From: Algibacter mikhailovii
GTDB lineage: Bacteria > Bacteroidota > Bacteroidia > Flavobacteriales > Flavobacteriaceae
Assembly (NCBI RefSeq): GCF_014651495.1
Contig: NZ_BMWZ01000007.1
Location: 1 to 64,000, forward strand
Reading direction: 5' to 3'
Length of the DNA stretch: 64,000 nucleotides
Part shown: positions 34,021-42,059 of the stretch, piece by piece
Layout of the letters: each line of letters starts with the position of its first letter
Numbering within the stretch: position 1 is the stretch's first letter
Made by a program: the position numbers and the translations under genes
The notes under the pieces: model-generated
The model's input: only the letters and a program-made list of their open reading frames with translations
The model's database searches: none
Told to the model about the DNA's origin: nothing

Positions 34021-35211
34021 TTAAATAAAATCTAGCTGACTGAATGATTTATTTAATACGGTTTTATCATTTACTTCCAACCATTTATCTAGAACCGTAG
34101 CATAGATTGATCTAAAATCAATTTCGAATTTGATGTCCCCATTATCATCTAAATCACGAAGTTTAGGGGCTTCATTATAAAATCCTGGTCTTTTCAATTG
34201 CTCACCAACCACAAAGACATTGTTCGCCGTGCCATGATCTGTGCCCACATTAGCATTTTGTTTTACCCGACGACCAAATTCTGAAAATGTAATAACTAAA
34301 GTGTCCTTAAATGTGCCTTCAGCCTTCAAATCTTCCACAAAAACCTCTATACTTTCAGCATACATTTTAAGCAAGCGTTTTTGTGCATTCAGCTGATTTA
34401 CGTGGGTATCAAACCCACCCAAAGAGGTATAAAACACTTTAGTATCTATTCCAGAATTAATAAATTGAGCCGTTGTTTTCATTTGTTTGCCAAAGCTATT
34501 ATTTGGGTACGCCTTTAAGGTATTGACTGTCTTACTAGTTTCAAAAATATATTTTGCCGAAGACTGCGCCTCAATCATAGTTTTATATAAATACCCTAAA
34601 TTATGCTCACTTAAATGCGCCTCATTACCCATGGGATTAATGTTCTGAAAATAAGGATCTTTAGTTAAATTATAAAGCGTTTTTGGATTTTGAGTCGCAA
34701 TTCCGTTAAAGCGCTCACCTTTCATTGCTAGTGATAAACTTTCGTCAACTTCAATAGCCGAGTAGGGTTGCTTTCCGTAATTATCTAAATAGCGGCCCAA
34801 CCATCCACTTTGCGAGAATGTGTCTGAATCACTTGCAGTTTGCCAAATATCCATAGATCTAAAGTGCGACCTAACAGGATTAGGATAACCTACATTATTT
34901 ATAACCGACAAATGTCCATTATCATACAAACGTTTTAAAGATGTTAAACTGGGATGTAGTCCTAATTCATCATTCAGCTTAATAACATCAGATTTAGGAA
35001 TTGCCAAATTAGGGCGTTCCTTGTAATAAATATCATTTCTATAAGGCACCACCGTATTTAAGCCATCGTTTCCTCCAGATAATTGAATTATAACTAGGCG
35101 CTTATACCCTAAACGGCTACTTGCCACTTCTTCAAAAGCTTTAACAAAACTTGGAACAAAAAATAAGCTACTCGCTAAAGACGATTGTTTTATAAATTTT
35201 CTTCTGTCCAT
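34021..35211 (-). CDS. DUF1501 family protein
   Basis: 396 residues from the ATG at 35211; the GTG three codons earlier is less likely. The N-terminus MDRRKFIKQSSLASSLFFVP looks like a Tat/Sec leader ending near FVKAF. The family pattern is clear: LVIIQLSGGNDGLNTVVPY, DIWQTAS, LGGFDTHVNQ, and TFSEFGRRVKQNANVGTDHG. These secreted sulfatase-like proteins occur with a DUF1800 partner, present here two bases upstream. The substrate is unknown. Confidence 0.88.
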   Translation of the reverse strand: MDRRKFIKQSSLASSLFFVPSFVKAFEEVASSRLGYKRLVIIQLSGGNDGLNTVVPYRNDIYYKERPNLAIPKSDVIKLNDELGLHPSLTSLKRLYDNGHLSVINNVGYPNPVRSHFRSMDIWQTASDSDTFSQSGWLGRYLDNYGKQPYSAIEVDESLSLAMKGERFNGIATQNPKTLYNLTKDPYFQNINPMGNEAHLSEHNLGYLYKTMIEAQSSAKYIFETSKTVNTLKAYPNNSFGKQMKTTAQFINSGIDTKVFYTSLGGFDTHVNQLNAQKRLLKMYAESIEVFVEDLKAEGTFKDTLVITFSEFGRRVKQNANVGTDHGTANNVFVVGEQLKRPGFYNEAPKLRDLDDNGDIKFEIDFRSIYATVLDKWLEVNDKTVLNKSFSQLDFI

Positions 35212-35213
35212 AA

Positions 35214-36590
35214 TTAACACATTTGATATTCTGGTAATGACATTAACTGAATGCAGTATTCCCTTTTAGATGATTTATCTAAGGTATTCAAATACAATGC
35301 TGTGTTGTGGCTTAGAGTACCACTAATCACATAAAAGGGTAAATCTTTAGTATCAACATCAACAAACTGTTTGCTAAATGAATCCCAATTTGTTTTGGTC
35401 TTAAAATACTTTCCGTACTTCTTTTTAAAAGCCTCCTTTCTGTAGGCTTCATCGTTAGTTGCTCCAGCTTTTACTTTAGAAATATAAGCATCATTCAACA
35501 AAATAGAAGGCAACTTTAATCTTAATGCAATTGTGTTGCTATCAATCCAGTTTTTACCGCCTTTCCATCCTGCAACATTAGGTGGGTTTAATAAAATTTG
35601 ACCCAATTGCTTTTGAATATATAGCAGTTGCTTTTTATTCTCAAATTCAACCGGTACAATCATTTTTAATCCAACCAAAAATTCAATAGGTGATTTTATT
35701 TTTGAACCGATGTTTTCTTCTTGATAAAACCAATCTGACATAAAAACGTAGGACATCAGTTTTGTAATATCATAATTTTGGTAAAACACTTCAACCATTT
35801 CATCAATATGGTTTTCATTTAAAGTGTCATTTACAAAATAACGATATATTTTTTCGCAAATAAATTGGGCACATTGCTTTTGTTCTAGAATAATATCAAT
35901 AATATCATCACCAGAAAAATTGCCTGATTTACCAAAAAAAGTTTTCGTGGTTTCATCATGTTGACGCTTTTTAAAAACAAATTCGCCTTTTAGGTTATGA
36001 CTATACCCTGTAAATGCTTTGGCACTTTCCTTTATATCCTTTTCTGAATACTGTCCTTCGCCAAGCATGAAGAGCTCCATTAGTTCTCTTGCAAAATTTT
36101 CATTGGGTTTTTGCTTTCGGTTTTGTTTGGTGTTTAAATACTTTGTCATGGCAGCCTCCTTAGAAATCGCCTTTACAAAATCCCCAAAATGACCTAAAGC
36201 ATGCTGCCGCAAAGTATTGTTAAATTGCTGAATGTAAACCACATTATTATCCTCACAAACAAAAATATTTGCCCAAAACAAAGTCATTTTTTCTCGAAGC
36301 AAAGTCTGACCTTCTGCAAGTCTATTTATCCAAGCTCTATTTAAATCTATGGTCTTTTGTCTGCTTAATTTTTGAACCTTTTTCCGGTTTTCAGGTGATA
36401 TTTTAAAACCATCGCTTAAAATAGTTTTAATTTCAGTTGTATCGACCTCAAGCGTTGTCATAGATTTTGAATCTTCAAACAGCTGATTAACAATTTCTTT
36501 TTTCTTTTTTTTAGAAAATAGTTTAAGCTGATTTGGCGAAATTCCGAATCCTACACGCCAGTATAAATGTTGAATATGATTTGGTTTCAT
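35214..36590 (-). CDS. DUF1800 family protein
   Basis: 458 residues from the ATG at 36590 (MKPNHIQHLYWRVGFGISPN), chosen because the DUF1800 domain opens directly there. Family features include REKMTLFWANIFVCEDNNVV, NFARELMELFMLGEGQYSEK, DIKESAKAFTGYS and PPNVAGWKGGKNWIDS. The partner DUF1501 gene follows with no gap, the standard two-gene arrangement. It is predicted to be exported or envelope-associated; its function is not established. Confidence 0.88.
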   Translation of the reverse strand: MKPNHIQHLYWRVGFGISPNQLKLFSKKKKKEIVNQLFEDSKSMTTLEVDTTEIKTILSDGFKISPENRKKVQKLSRQKTIDLNRAWINRLAEGQTLLREKMTLFWANIFVCEDNNVVYIQQFNNTLRQHALGHFGDFVKAISKEAAMTKYLNTKQNRKQKPNENFARELMELFMLGEGQYSEKDIKESAKAFTGYSHNLKGEFVFKKRQHDETTKTFFGKSGNFSGDDIIDIILEQKQCAQFICEKIYRYFVNDTLNENHIDEMVEVFYQNYDITKLMSYVFMSDWFYQEENIGSKIKSPIEFLVGLKMIVPVEFENKKQLLYIQKQLGQILLNPPNVAGWKGGKNWIDSNTIALRLKLPSILLNDAYISKVKAGATNDEAYRKEAFKKKYGKYFKTKTNWDSFSKQFVDVDTKDLPFYVISGTLSHNTALYLNTLDKSSKREYCIQLMSLPEYQMC

Positions 36591-36687
36591 GAGAAAGCGT
36601 ATCTTGTTATTTATTAAACATAACAATTCGTGTATTCTTTTGGACTCCTATACTTTAAAAAGGTTTAACTGCCAAACTATCAAAATA

Positions 36688-36720
36688 CAAAAAAACCGTT
36701 TCAATAATTTTGAAACGGTT
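36688..36720 (-). terminator. Terminator of the ALDH gene
   Basis: AACCGTTTCAA (36694-36704) and TTGAAACGGTT (36710-36720) form a perfect 11-bp stem with a 5-base loop. The A-run at 36690-36695 gives a U-run on the minus strand, so it ends the aldehyde dehydrogenase transcript 24 bases after its stop. Confidence 0.8.
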
Positions 36721-36743
36721 AATAATCATAACACTTAGCAGCT

Positions 36744-38297
36744 CTATAAATCAAACTTTATGCCCTGAGCTAAAGGCAATTCCGTAGTATAATTAATCGT
36801 ATTGGTTTGCCTTCGCATATACACTTTCCATGCATCTGAACCGGACTCACGTCCGCCTCCTGTATCCTTTTCACCACCAAAGGCGCCACCTATTTCTGCA
36901 CCAGAAGTACCGATATTGACATTCGCAATCCCACAATCAGAACCTTGAACAGACAAGAAACGTTCGGCTTCACGCAAGTTATTGGTCATAATTGCAGAAG
37001 ATAATCCTTGTGCGACTTCATTTTGTATTTCTATAGCATTTTCAACGTTACCTTTATATTTCAATAAATATAAAATAGGGGCAAAGGTTTCGTGTTGTAC
37101 AATTTCAAAATTGGGAGCTGCTTCAGCAATGGCGGGCCTCACATAACAACCACTTTCATAGCCTTCACCTGAAAGTACTCCTCCTTCAACAATAATATTT
37201 CCACCCTCTTCAACTACCTTATTTAAAGCATCATCATACATTTTCACAGCATCGGTATCAATTATTGGTCCCACATGATTGTTTTCATCTAATGGATTAC
37301 CAATTCTTAATTGTTTGTAGGCATCAACAAGAGCATGTTTAACCACCTCATAAATTGACTCATGAATAATGAGCCTACGTGTTGAAGTACAACGTTGTCC
37401 GGCTGTACCTACGGCTCCAAAGACAGCTCCAATAACGGTCATCTTTATATCGGCATCAGGCGTCACTATAATGGCATTATTCCCGCCTAATTCTAAAAGT
37501 GACTTACCTAATCTACCCGCTACTTGTTGGGCTACAATTTTTCCCATTCTGGTAGAACCTGTAGCCGAGAGTAATGGTATTCTTTTATCTTTGGTCATAA
37601 ATGCACCTACATGATAATTGCCATTAATTAAGCAACAAACCCCCTCTGGCACATTATTCTCTGCAAACACCTCAGCTGCTATATTTTGACAAGCTACACC
37701 ACACAAAGGTGTTTTTTCTGAAGGTTTCCAAACACAAACATCACCGCAAATCCAAGCAAGTGCCGTATTCCAAGCCCAAACAGCTACCGGAAAATTAAAG
37801 GCCGAAATAATACCAACCACGCCTAAGGGGTGATACTGCTCATACATGCGATGTCCCGGACGCTCTGAATGCATGGTTAGACCATGTAATTGACGTGATA
37901 ATCCAACGGCGAAATCACAAATATCAATCATTTCTTGAACTTCACCTAAACCTTCTTGATAGCTCTTACCCATTTCATAAGACACCAATTTCCCTAAAGC
38001 CTCTTTTTTAGCTCTTAGTTTATCTCCAAATTGACGTACTATTTCTCCGCGTTGTGGAGCAGGCATCGTGCGCCATGTTTTAAAAGCTAAAGTAGCACTA
38101 GTCATTACTTTCTCATAATCGGCCTCTGTGGTTGTTTTTACTTTCGCAATTAACTGCCCATCTACAGGAGAATAAGACTCAATAATCTCACCGTTTGAAA
38201 AACAATTTGAACCTGTTGAAGTTCCTTCATTTATAGCATTAACACCTAAGGTTTTAAGCGCTTTATCTATACCAAAATTGATTGCAACCGTACTCAT
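36744..38297 (-). CDS. amaB: Aldehyde dehydrogenase, ALDH7 type (aminoadipate-semialdehyde dehydrogenase-like)
   Basis: 517 residues, the ALDH7/antiquitin length. It oxidises an aldehyde with NAD, most likely alpha-aminoadipate semialdehyde in lysine breakdown. Key motifs are GIISAFNFPVAVWAWNTALA, LLELGGNNAIIV with the general-base Glu, and GTAGQRCTSTRRL with the catalytic Cys. NIGTSGAEIGGAFGGEK near the end is typical of the family. It is transcribed alone. ATG start at 38297. The symbol rests on family resemblance only. Confidence 0.85.
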   Translation of the reverse strand: MSTVAINFGIDKALKTLGVNAINEGTSTGSNCFSNGEIIESYSPVDGQLIAKVKTTTEADYEKVMTSATLAFKTWRTMPAPQRGEIVRQFGDKLRAKKEALGKLVSYEMGKSYQEGLGEVQEMIDICDFAVGLSRQLHGLTMHSERPGHRMYEQYHPLGVVGIISAFNFPVAVWAWNTALAWICGDVCVWKPSEKTPLCGVACQNIAAEVFAENNVPEGVCCLINGNYHVGAFMTKDKRIPLLSATGSTRMGKIVAQQVAGRLGKSLLELGGNNAIIVTPDADIKMTVIGAVFGAVGTAGQRCTSTRRLIIHESIYEVVKHALVDAYKQLRIGNPLDENNHVGPIIDTDAVKMYDDALNKVVEEGGNIIVEGGVLSGEGYESGCYVRPAIAEAAPNFEIVQHETFAPILYLLKYKGNVENAIEIQNEVAQGLSSAIMTNNLREAERFLSVQGSDCGIANVNIGTSGAEIGGAFGGEKDTGGGRESGSDAWKVYMRRQTNTINYTTELPLAQGIKFDL

Positions 38298-38437
38298 GAA
38301 TTAGTGATTTATTGATTTTAATGACATTATTTGCGAATATAACAATAAATACTTGATTTTATTAATATTAATAAATTACAGTAAAAGCGTTAAACTTCTA
38401 TTTTCTTAGAATGATGAACCTATATACGAAGGTCACA

Positions 38438-40252
38438 TTAACGCTTCAAAGTCACATGACCTGTAAATTTCTGATTATCAATTACGATAACATACCAATA
38501 ATCGGATGTAGAAAGGCGCTGCCCATTAAAAGTACCATCCCAGGAAAAAGGCCCATTTCCGCCACTTTTTAAAAGTTTACCATATCTATCAAAGATGGAA
38601 ACCGATGAAGATGCATAATTTTCAATACCGCTTAAATCAAAGTAGTCATTTTCGCCGTCGTTATTGGGTGTAAAATACTTAGGTATATAAAAATGCAAAT
38701 ATTCTGTTGTGATAACTTCCGAACAATCTTGGTGTTTCACGTAAATAGTATAAAGCCCTCCATCTACATAAGTAAACCGATTACTCAATTGGAAATTTCT
38801 ACCATCCAAAGCATATAAAAAATCACCTACGTTAGCCGTTTTTATGACAATATCTTTACCATCTGATGTTACATTTTCTATTACCGGATTATCAATTTCG
38901 GTTAAAGCAATTGTTTTTGTGACCACGCAAGCATTATTTGCTACTTCCACGCTATACGTTCCAGGGCTAGATACACTAATCGTTTCTGTAACCTCACCTG
39001 TACTCCACAAATAAGAAGTAACAATTGAAGGGTTTTCAGGATTGGCACTCAAATTAGTTGATGTGTTTGCACAAAATGTAAGTGCTTCGTCTTCTACTAA
39101 CGGTGTTTCTAAATATTCCAATTTCAAAGCTGTCCTTAAAGCAGACAAACATGCAGCATTAACCGTTTCAGCTTCGGCATAATAGGTCCCAGCAGCAGTA
39201 GGTTTATACGTGGTACTATTTTGTAAGAGCAAACGCCCTCCAACTGCAGCGTCATACCAATTGACAATAACCCCCGAAGGGACACTAACAGATAGCGGTG
39301 TAGCGTCATCCTCACAAATGAGCAAATCGCCATTGCTTACAGGACGGTCCGGCAGGGGAACAACGCGTACTTCAAAAGTTTCAGATAATAAATTACAAGA
39401 ATCATTATTAACATTAATTAGTGCCTCGGCTACCTTAACCCTAAAATAAGTCGTTCTGTTTACGGGTGACGTTATTAGTGTATTATTAGTTTCCCCTGAT
39501 ATATCCGTCCAATTAACATTATCAATACTTTCTTGCCACTGATAAAAATGAGAGTCAAAAATACTATTGTCTGGGGTGGCTGTTAAAACAGATTCATATG
39601 GCAATTCATCCTGACATATTTCGGCTATTTTGACATTTGATGAATCTTCAATAACAACATTATCTCCACAAGACTTAAAGACGATATCATCAAGCGCTAA
39701 ATCATTACCACAGCCTCCAACACCATTGTTAAGCATTTTTAATATGATAGATGTTTGCCCAGGTAAACTCTGAAATACTAAGGCATATTGTCCCCATCTC
39801 GGGCTTGAACTTGAAAAAATATTACCAGTATCACCACTGGCTAATAAATTAGTATTGGTATTGTCCCATATTTCAAATTTCACATTTATGGGTATGGAAT
39901 TACCTCCACAACTGGAAGTAGGTGTTAAATTCATCATCCAGGACGAAAACTCATAGGAGGTGTTTTCACAAAGACCACTAATGGCCGTTTGGTAAAACTC
40001 TCCTGGCGTAAAATCGGCATTAACGATAAGCATACGCCCATTACTAGACGTTCCCGTATGATCATCAATATCATGCCAACCGAACCAATTAGTATTACTT
40101 GACACGTTGTAAAATCCATCATTAGGCTGACCACTGGCATAAGTATAAGATGTTATTCCGGGTGCTAATGGCGTTGTAGCTCCTGAACCAAAATCTTCAA
40201 CAAATATGGGGTCTCCAGAATTTCCAGAACAAAAACCTAATTGTGCATACAT
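38438..40252 (-). CDS. Secreted protein with gliding-motility-type C-terminal domain (CHU_C)
   Basis: 604 residues from the ATG at 40252. The frame stays open upstream to 40354 and encodes a signal-like KIKYFLTLILFSPFFEQD just before that ATG (MYAQ), so the true start is probably a non-ATG codon such as ATT at 40309. The mature protein has a jelly-roll-like region (FVEDFGSGATTPLAPGI), Ig-like modules, and the C-terminal ~85-residue CHU_C domain (YFTPNNDGENDYFDLSGIEN, SIFDRYGKLLKSG). That domain is a type IX secretion signal. The protein should be released or surface-bound, perhaps as an adhesin. Confidence 0.82.
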   Translation of the reverse strand: MYAQLGFCSGNSGDPIFVEDFGSGATTPLAPGITSYTYASGQPNDGFYNVSSNTNWFGWHDIDDHTGTSSNGRMLIVNADFTPGEFYQTAISGLCENTSYEFSSWMMNLTPTSSCGGNSIPINVKFEIWDNTNTNLLASGDTGNIFSSSSPRWGQYALVFQSLPGQTSIILKMLNNGVGGCGNDLALDDIVFKSCGDNVVIEDSSNVKIAEICQDELPYESVLTATPDNSIFDSHFYQWQESIDNVNWTDISGETNNTLITSPVNRTTYFRVKVAEALINVNNDSCNLLSETFEVRVVPLPDRPVSNGDLLICEDDATPLSVSVPSGVIVNWYDAAVGGRLLLQNSTTYKPTAAGTYYAEAETVNAACLSALRTALKLEYLETPLVEDEALTFCANTSTNLSANPENPSIVTSYLWSTGEVTETISVSSPGTYSVEVANNACVVTKTIALTEIDNPVIENVTSDGKDIVIKTANVGDFLYALDGRNFQLSNRFTYVDGGLYTIYVKHQDCSEVITTEYLHFYIPKYFTPNNDGENDYFDLSGIENYASSSVSIFDRYGKLLKSGGNGPFSWDGTFNGQRLSTSDYWYVIVIDNQKFTGHVTLKR

Positions 40253-40430
40253 ATCCTGCTCAAAAAAGGGACTGAAAAGAATTAGAGTGAGGAAATATTT
40301 AATTTTAATATGCAGGGTCTTGAGAGATTTAAAAGAAATTTCAGTTTTAGTATTTCAAAAACATAAATGTAACCTATTTCTTGGCTTTTAGAAAATAAGC
40401 TTGGTTATAATCACATTTCAAATAATATAT

Positions 40431-40973
40431 TTATCTCAAAGAGAACCCTTTAGCTGCCCACCAAGGATGAACCTCTATGGTTAATCGGCCTGCTTTAACC
40501 ATTGGATCCGATTTGGCAAGACTATCGGCCATTTTTAGAGTGGGTACATTATAAATAGTTATGCCTCTTATCTCACCATCATCACCAAAAGGTCCTGATA
40601 TATCCGCATATCCCATAGTATACATTTTTGCTAAATGCTCCATATGAAGTTTCTGCAATTCTTCCGATTCTTCTTCATTCTGTCCTCTAATAGAACCCAT
40701 TTTCAAAAAGGCAATAAAATACTGTTGCATTAAAACAGTGTCCTTTGTTTTTTCATCAACATAATCAAAGGTCTTAAAACCTTTTCTTGTTAATTCTTCC
40801 TTGATTTGTTTGGAAGTTTTAACAATAGGTTCTATTTCCTTTTCTACAACCGAATCCTTTTCTATTGGAGTTTCCGTTAGTATGTCTTTCACTTCAACAG
40901 GTTCAGTTTTAGGCTCATTTTTACATGACGCGAGAAAAAGTAATAGTAATGTCACCAGGCCAAATGTTCTCAT
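40431..40973 (-). CDS. YciI-domain lipoprotein
   Basis: 180 residues. The leader MRTFGLVTLLLLFLASC has a lipobox at Cys17. A Glu/Lys-rich spacer (~18-65) is followed by a YCII domain (~75-178): YFIAFLKMGS, KLHMEHLAKMYTMGYADISG with the conserved His-Asp pair, and MADSLAKSDPMVKAGRLTIE. YCII domains are small ferredoxin-like putative enzymes; finding one on a lipoprotein is usual in Flavobacteria. It starts ten bases after the CYTH gene ends, on the same strand. Confidence 0.8.
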   Translation of the reverse strand: MRTFGLVTLLLLFLASCKNEPKTEPVEVKDILTETPIEKDSVVEKEIEPIVKTSKQIKEELTRKGFKTFDYVDEKTKDTVLMQQYFIAFLKMGSIRGQNEEESEELQKLHMEHLAKMYTMGYADISGPFGDDGEIRGITIYNVPTLKMADSLAKSDPMVKAGRLTIEVHPWWAAKGFSLR

Positions 40974-40983
40974 AATATAATAT

Positions 40984-41457
40984 TTACGAATCCCATGTAC
41001 AATAAGGATGCTTACTTAATAATGAATTATAATATTTTATATCTCCAGTGACTTCCTCACCTAACCAGTTAGGTTTGTCAAAGGTTTCTTTTTCTGTTTT
41101 TAACTCGACCTCAGCAACTAGTAAACCTTGATTGTCTCCAAGAAATTCATCCACCTCAAAAATATGCTGCCCCACCTTAACTTCAAAACGGATCTTATCA
41201 ATGATAGTGGGTTCACAAAGCAACAATAAGGCCTCCGCTTCTTCTACCCTAATCTCTTTTTCCCATTCAAAACGAGATAAACCGTCTTTGGAGGATCGTC
41301 CTTTAACCGTTATAAACCCGAAATCCCCTTTAATTCTTACACGAACTGTGCGGTCTTTATGCGTATTAAGAAAGCCTTGAGTAATTCTTGTATTTTTAAA
41401 TGCCTTTTCCTTAAAAACATTTGAATTTACTAAAAACTTTCTTTCAATTTCTATCAT
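40984..41457 (-). CDS. CYTH domain protein (triphosphate tunnel metalloenzyme)
   Basis: 157 residues from the ATG at 41457 (a TTG one codon before is not needed). It opens MIEIERKFLV with the signature ExExK (Glu3, Glu5, Lys7). Further charged strands of the tunnel follow (RVRIKGDFGFITVKGRS, KIRFEVKVGQHIFEVDEFLG, VAEVELKTE). It is of the bacterial CYTH/NeuTTM type, likely a tripolyphosphatase rather than an adenylate cyclase. The first 14 codons exist again, decayed, at 44294-44333. Confidence 0.88.
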   Translation of the reverse strand: MIEIERKFLVNSNVFKEKAFKNTRITQGFLNTHKDRTVRVRIKGDFGFITVKGRSSKDGLSRFEWEKEIRVEEAEALLLLCEPTIIDKIRFEVKVGQHIFEVDEFLGDNQGLLVAEVELKTEKETFDKPNWLGEEVTGDIKYYNSLLSKHPYCTWDS

Positions 41458-41541
41458 CAATACGTCTAGGTTATAGCATTAATTATGCATCCCGAAAGAT
41501 AGTAATTAAAACATATTTAATAGTAAAAATTTACGCTATGC
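41417..41541. repeat. Direct repeat copy A (CYTH start and upstream region)
   Basis: This 125-base stretch covers the first ~14 codons of the CYTH gene and ~84 bases upstream. It is about 85% identical, in the same orientation, to 44294-44417 before dinB. Shared blocks include TTTCAATTTCTATCATCAAT and TTTACGCTATGC. The copies bracket ~2.75 kb holding one gene. Confidence 0.85.
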
Positions 41542-42059
41542 TTGCTGATACTCATTACAAAGAATTTTTAAAATCATTATGACATTTATTGAAAACATGT
41601 AAGACATTGTCATTTGTTCAATAAATGGGGCCTTTAAACCTAGAGGTTTAAATATATAGAAGATCTAACCGATTAACGAAGCCCTTTCTTGTCTAATAAA
41701 AACCACCGTTTTCTATACAGGTTAAGTAATTGGGCTAATGTTATTCATTTTATATCTAATCCATTTCACTGCGACTAACTCATGACTATGAGGGAGGAGT
41801 AAATATCAGAATTCTAAAATAAGTACACTATTGAATAAATAGGCTTTATTAAAAAATTAAAGAATAAAAATTCACAAGTATTTATACTAATCTCAGGAAC
41901 AAGGGAATATTCCATATTCTTGAAATCATCGGAAAAATAACCTAACTTCGTTCAGCGTTGGATATCCATTCTTATACTTGGAAATGACATATAGGAAATT
42001 GATATAAAATAAGTCTTGCTAAATGTTAAAAATTTAATCACATCTAATCTCATTCTGCC
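41542..42059. other. Gene-free stretch inside the direct repeats
   Basis: About 520 AT-rich bases without a convincing ORF. It has a 9-bp perfect inverted repeat, TTTAAACCT (41633-41641) and AGGTTTAAA (41644-41652), with a 2-base loop. Around 41944-41995 a degenerate TTCGTTCAGCGTTGGATATC-type sequence recalls dispersed flavobacterial repeats. I see no tRNA or promoter consensus. Confidence 0.5.
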
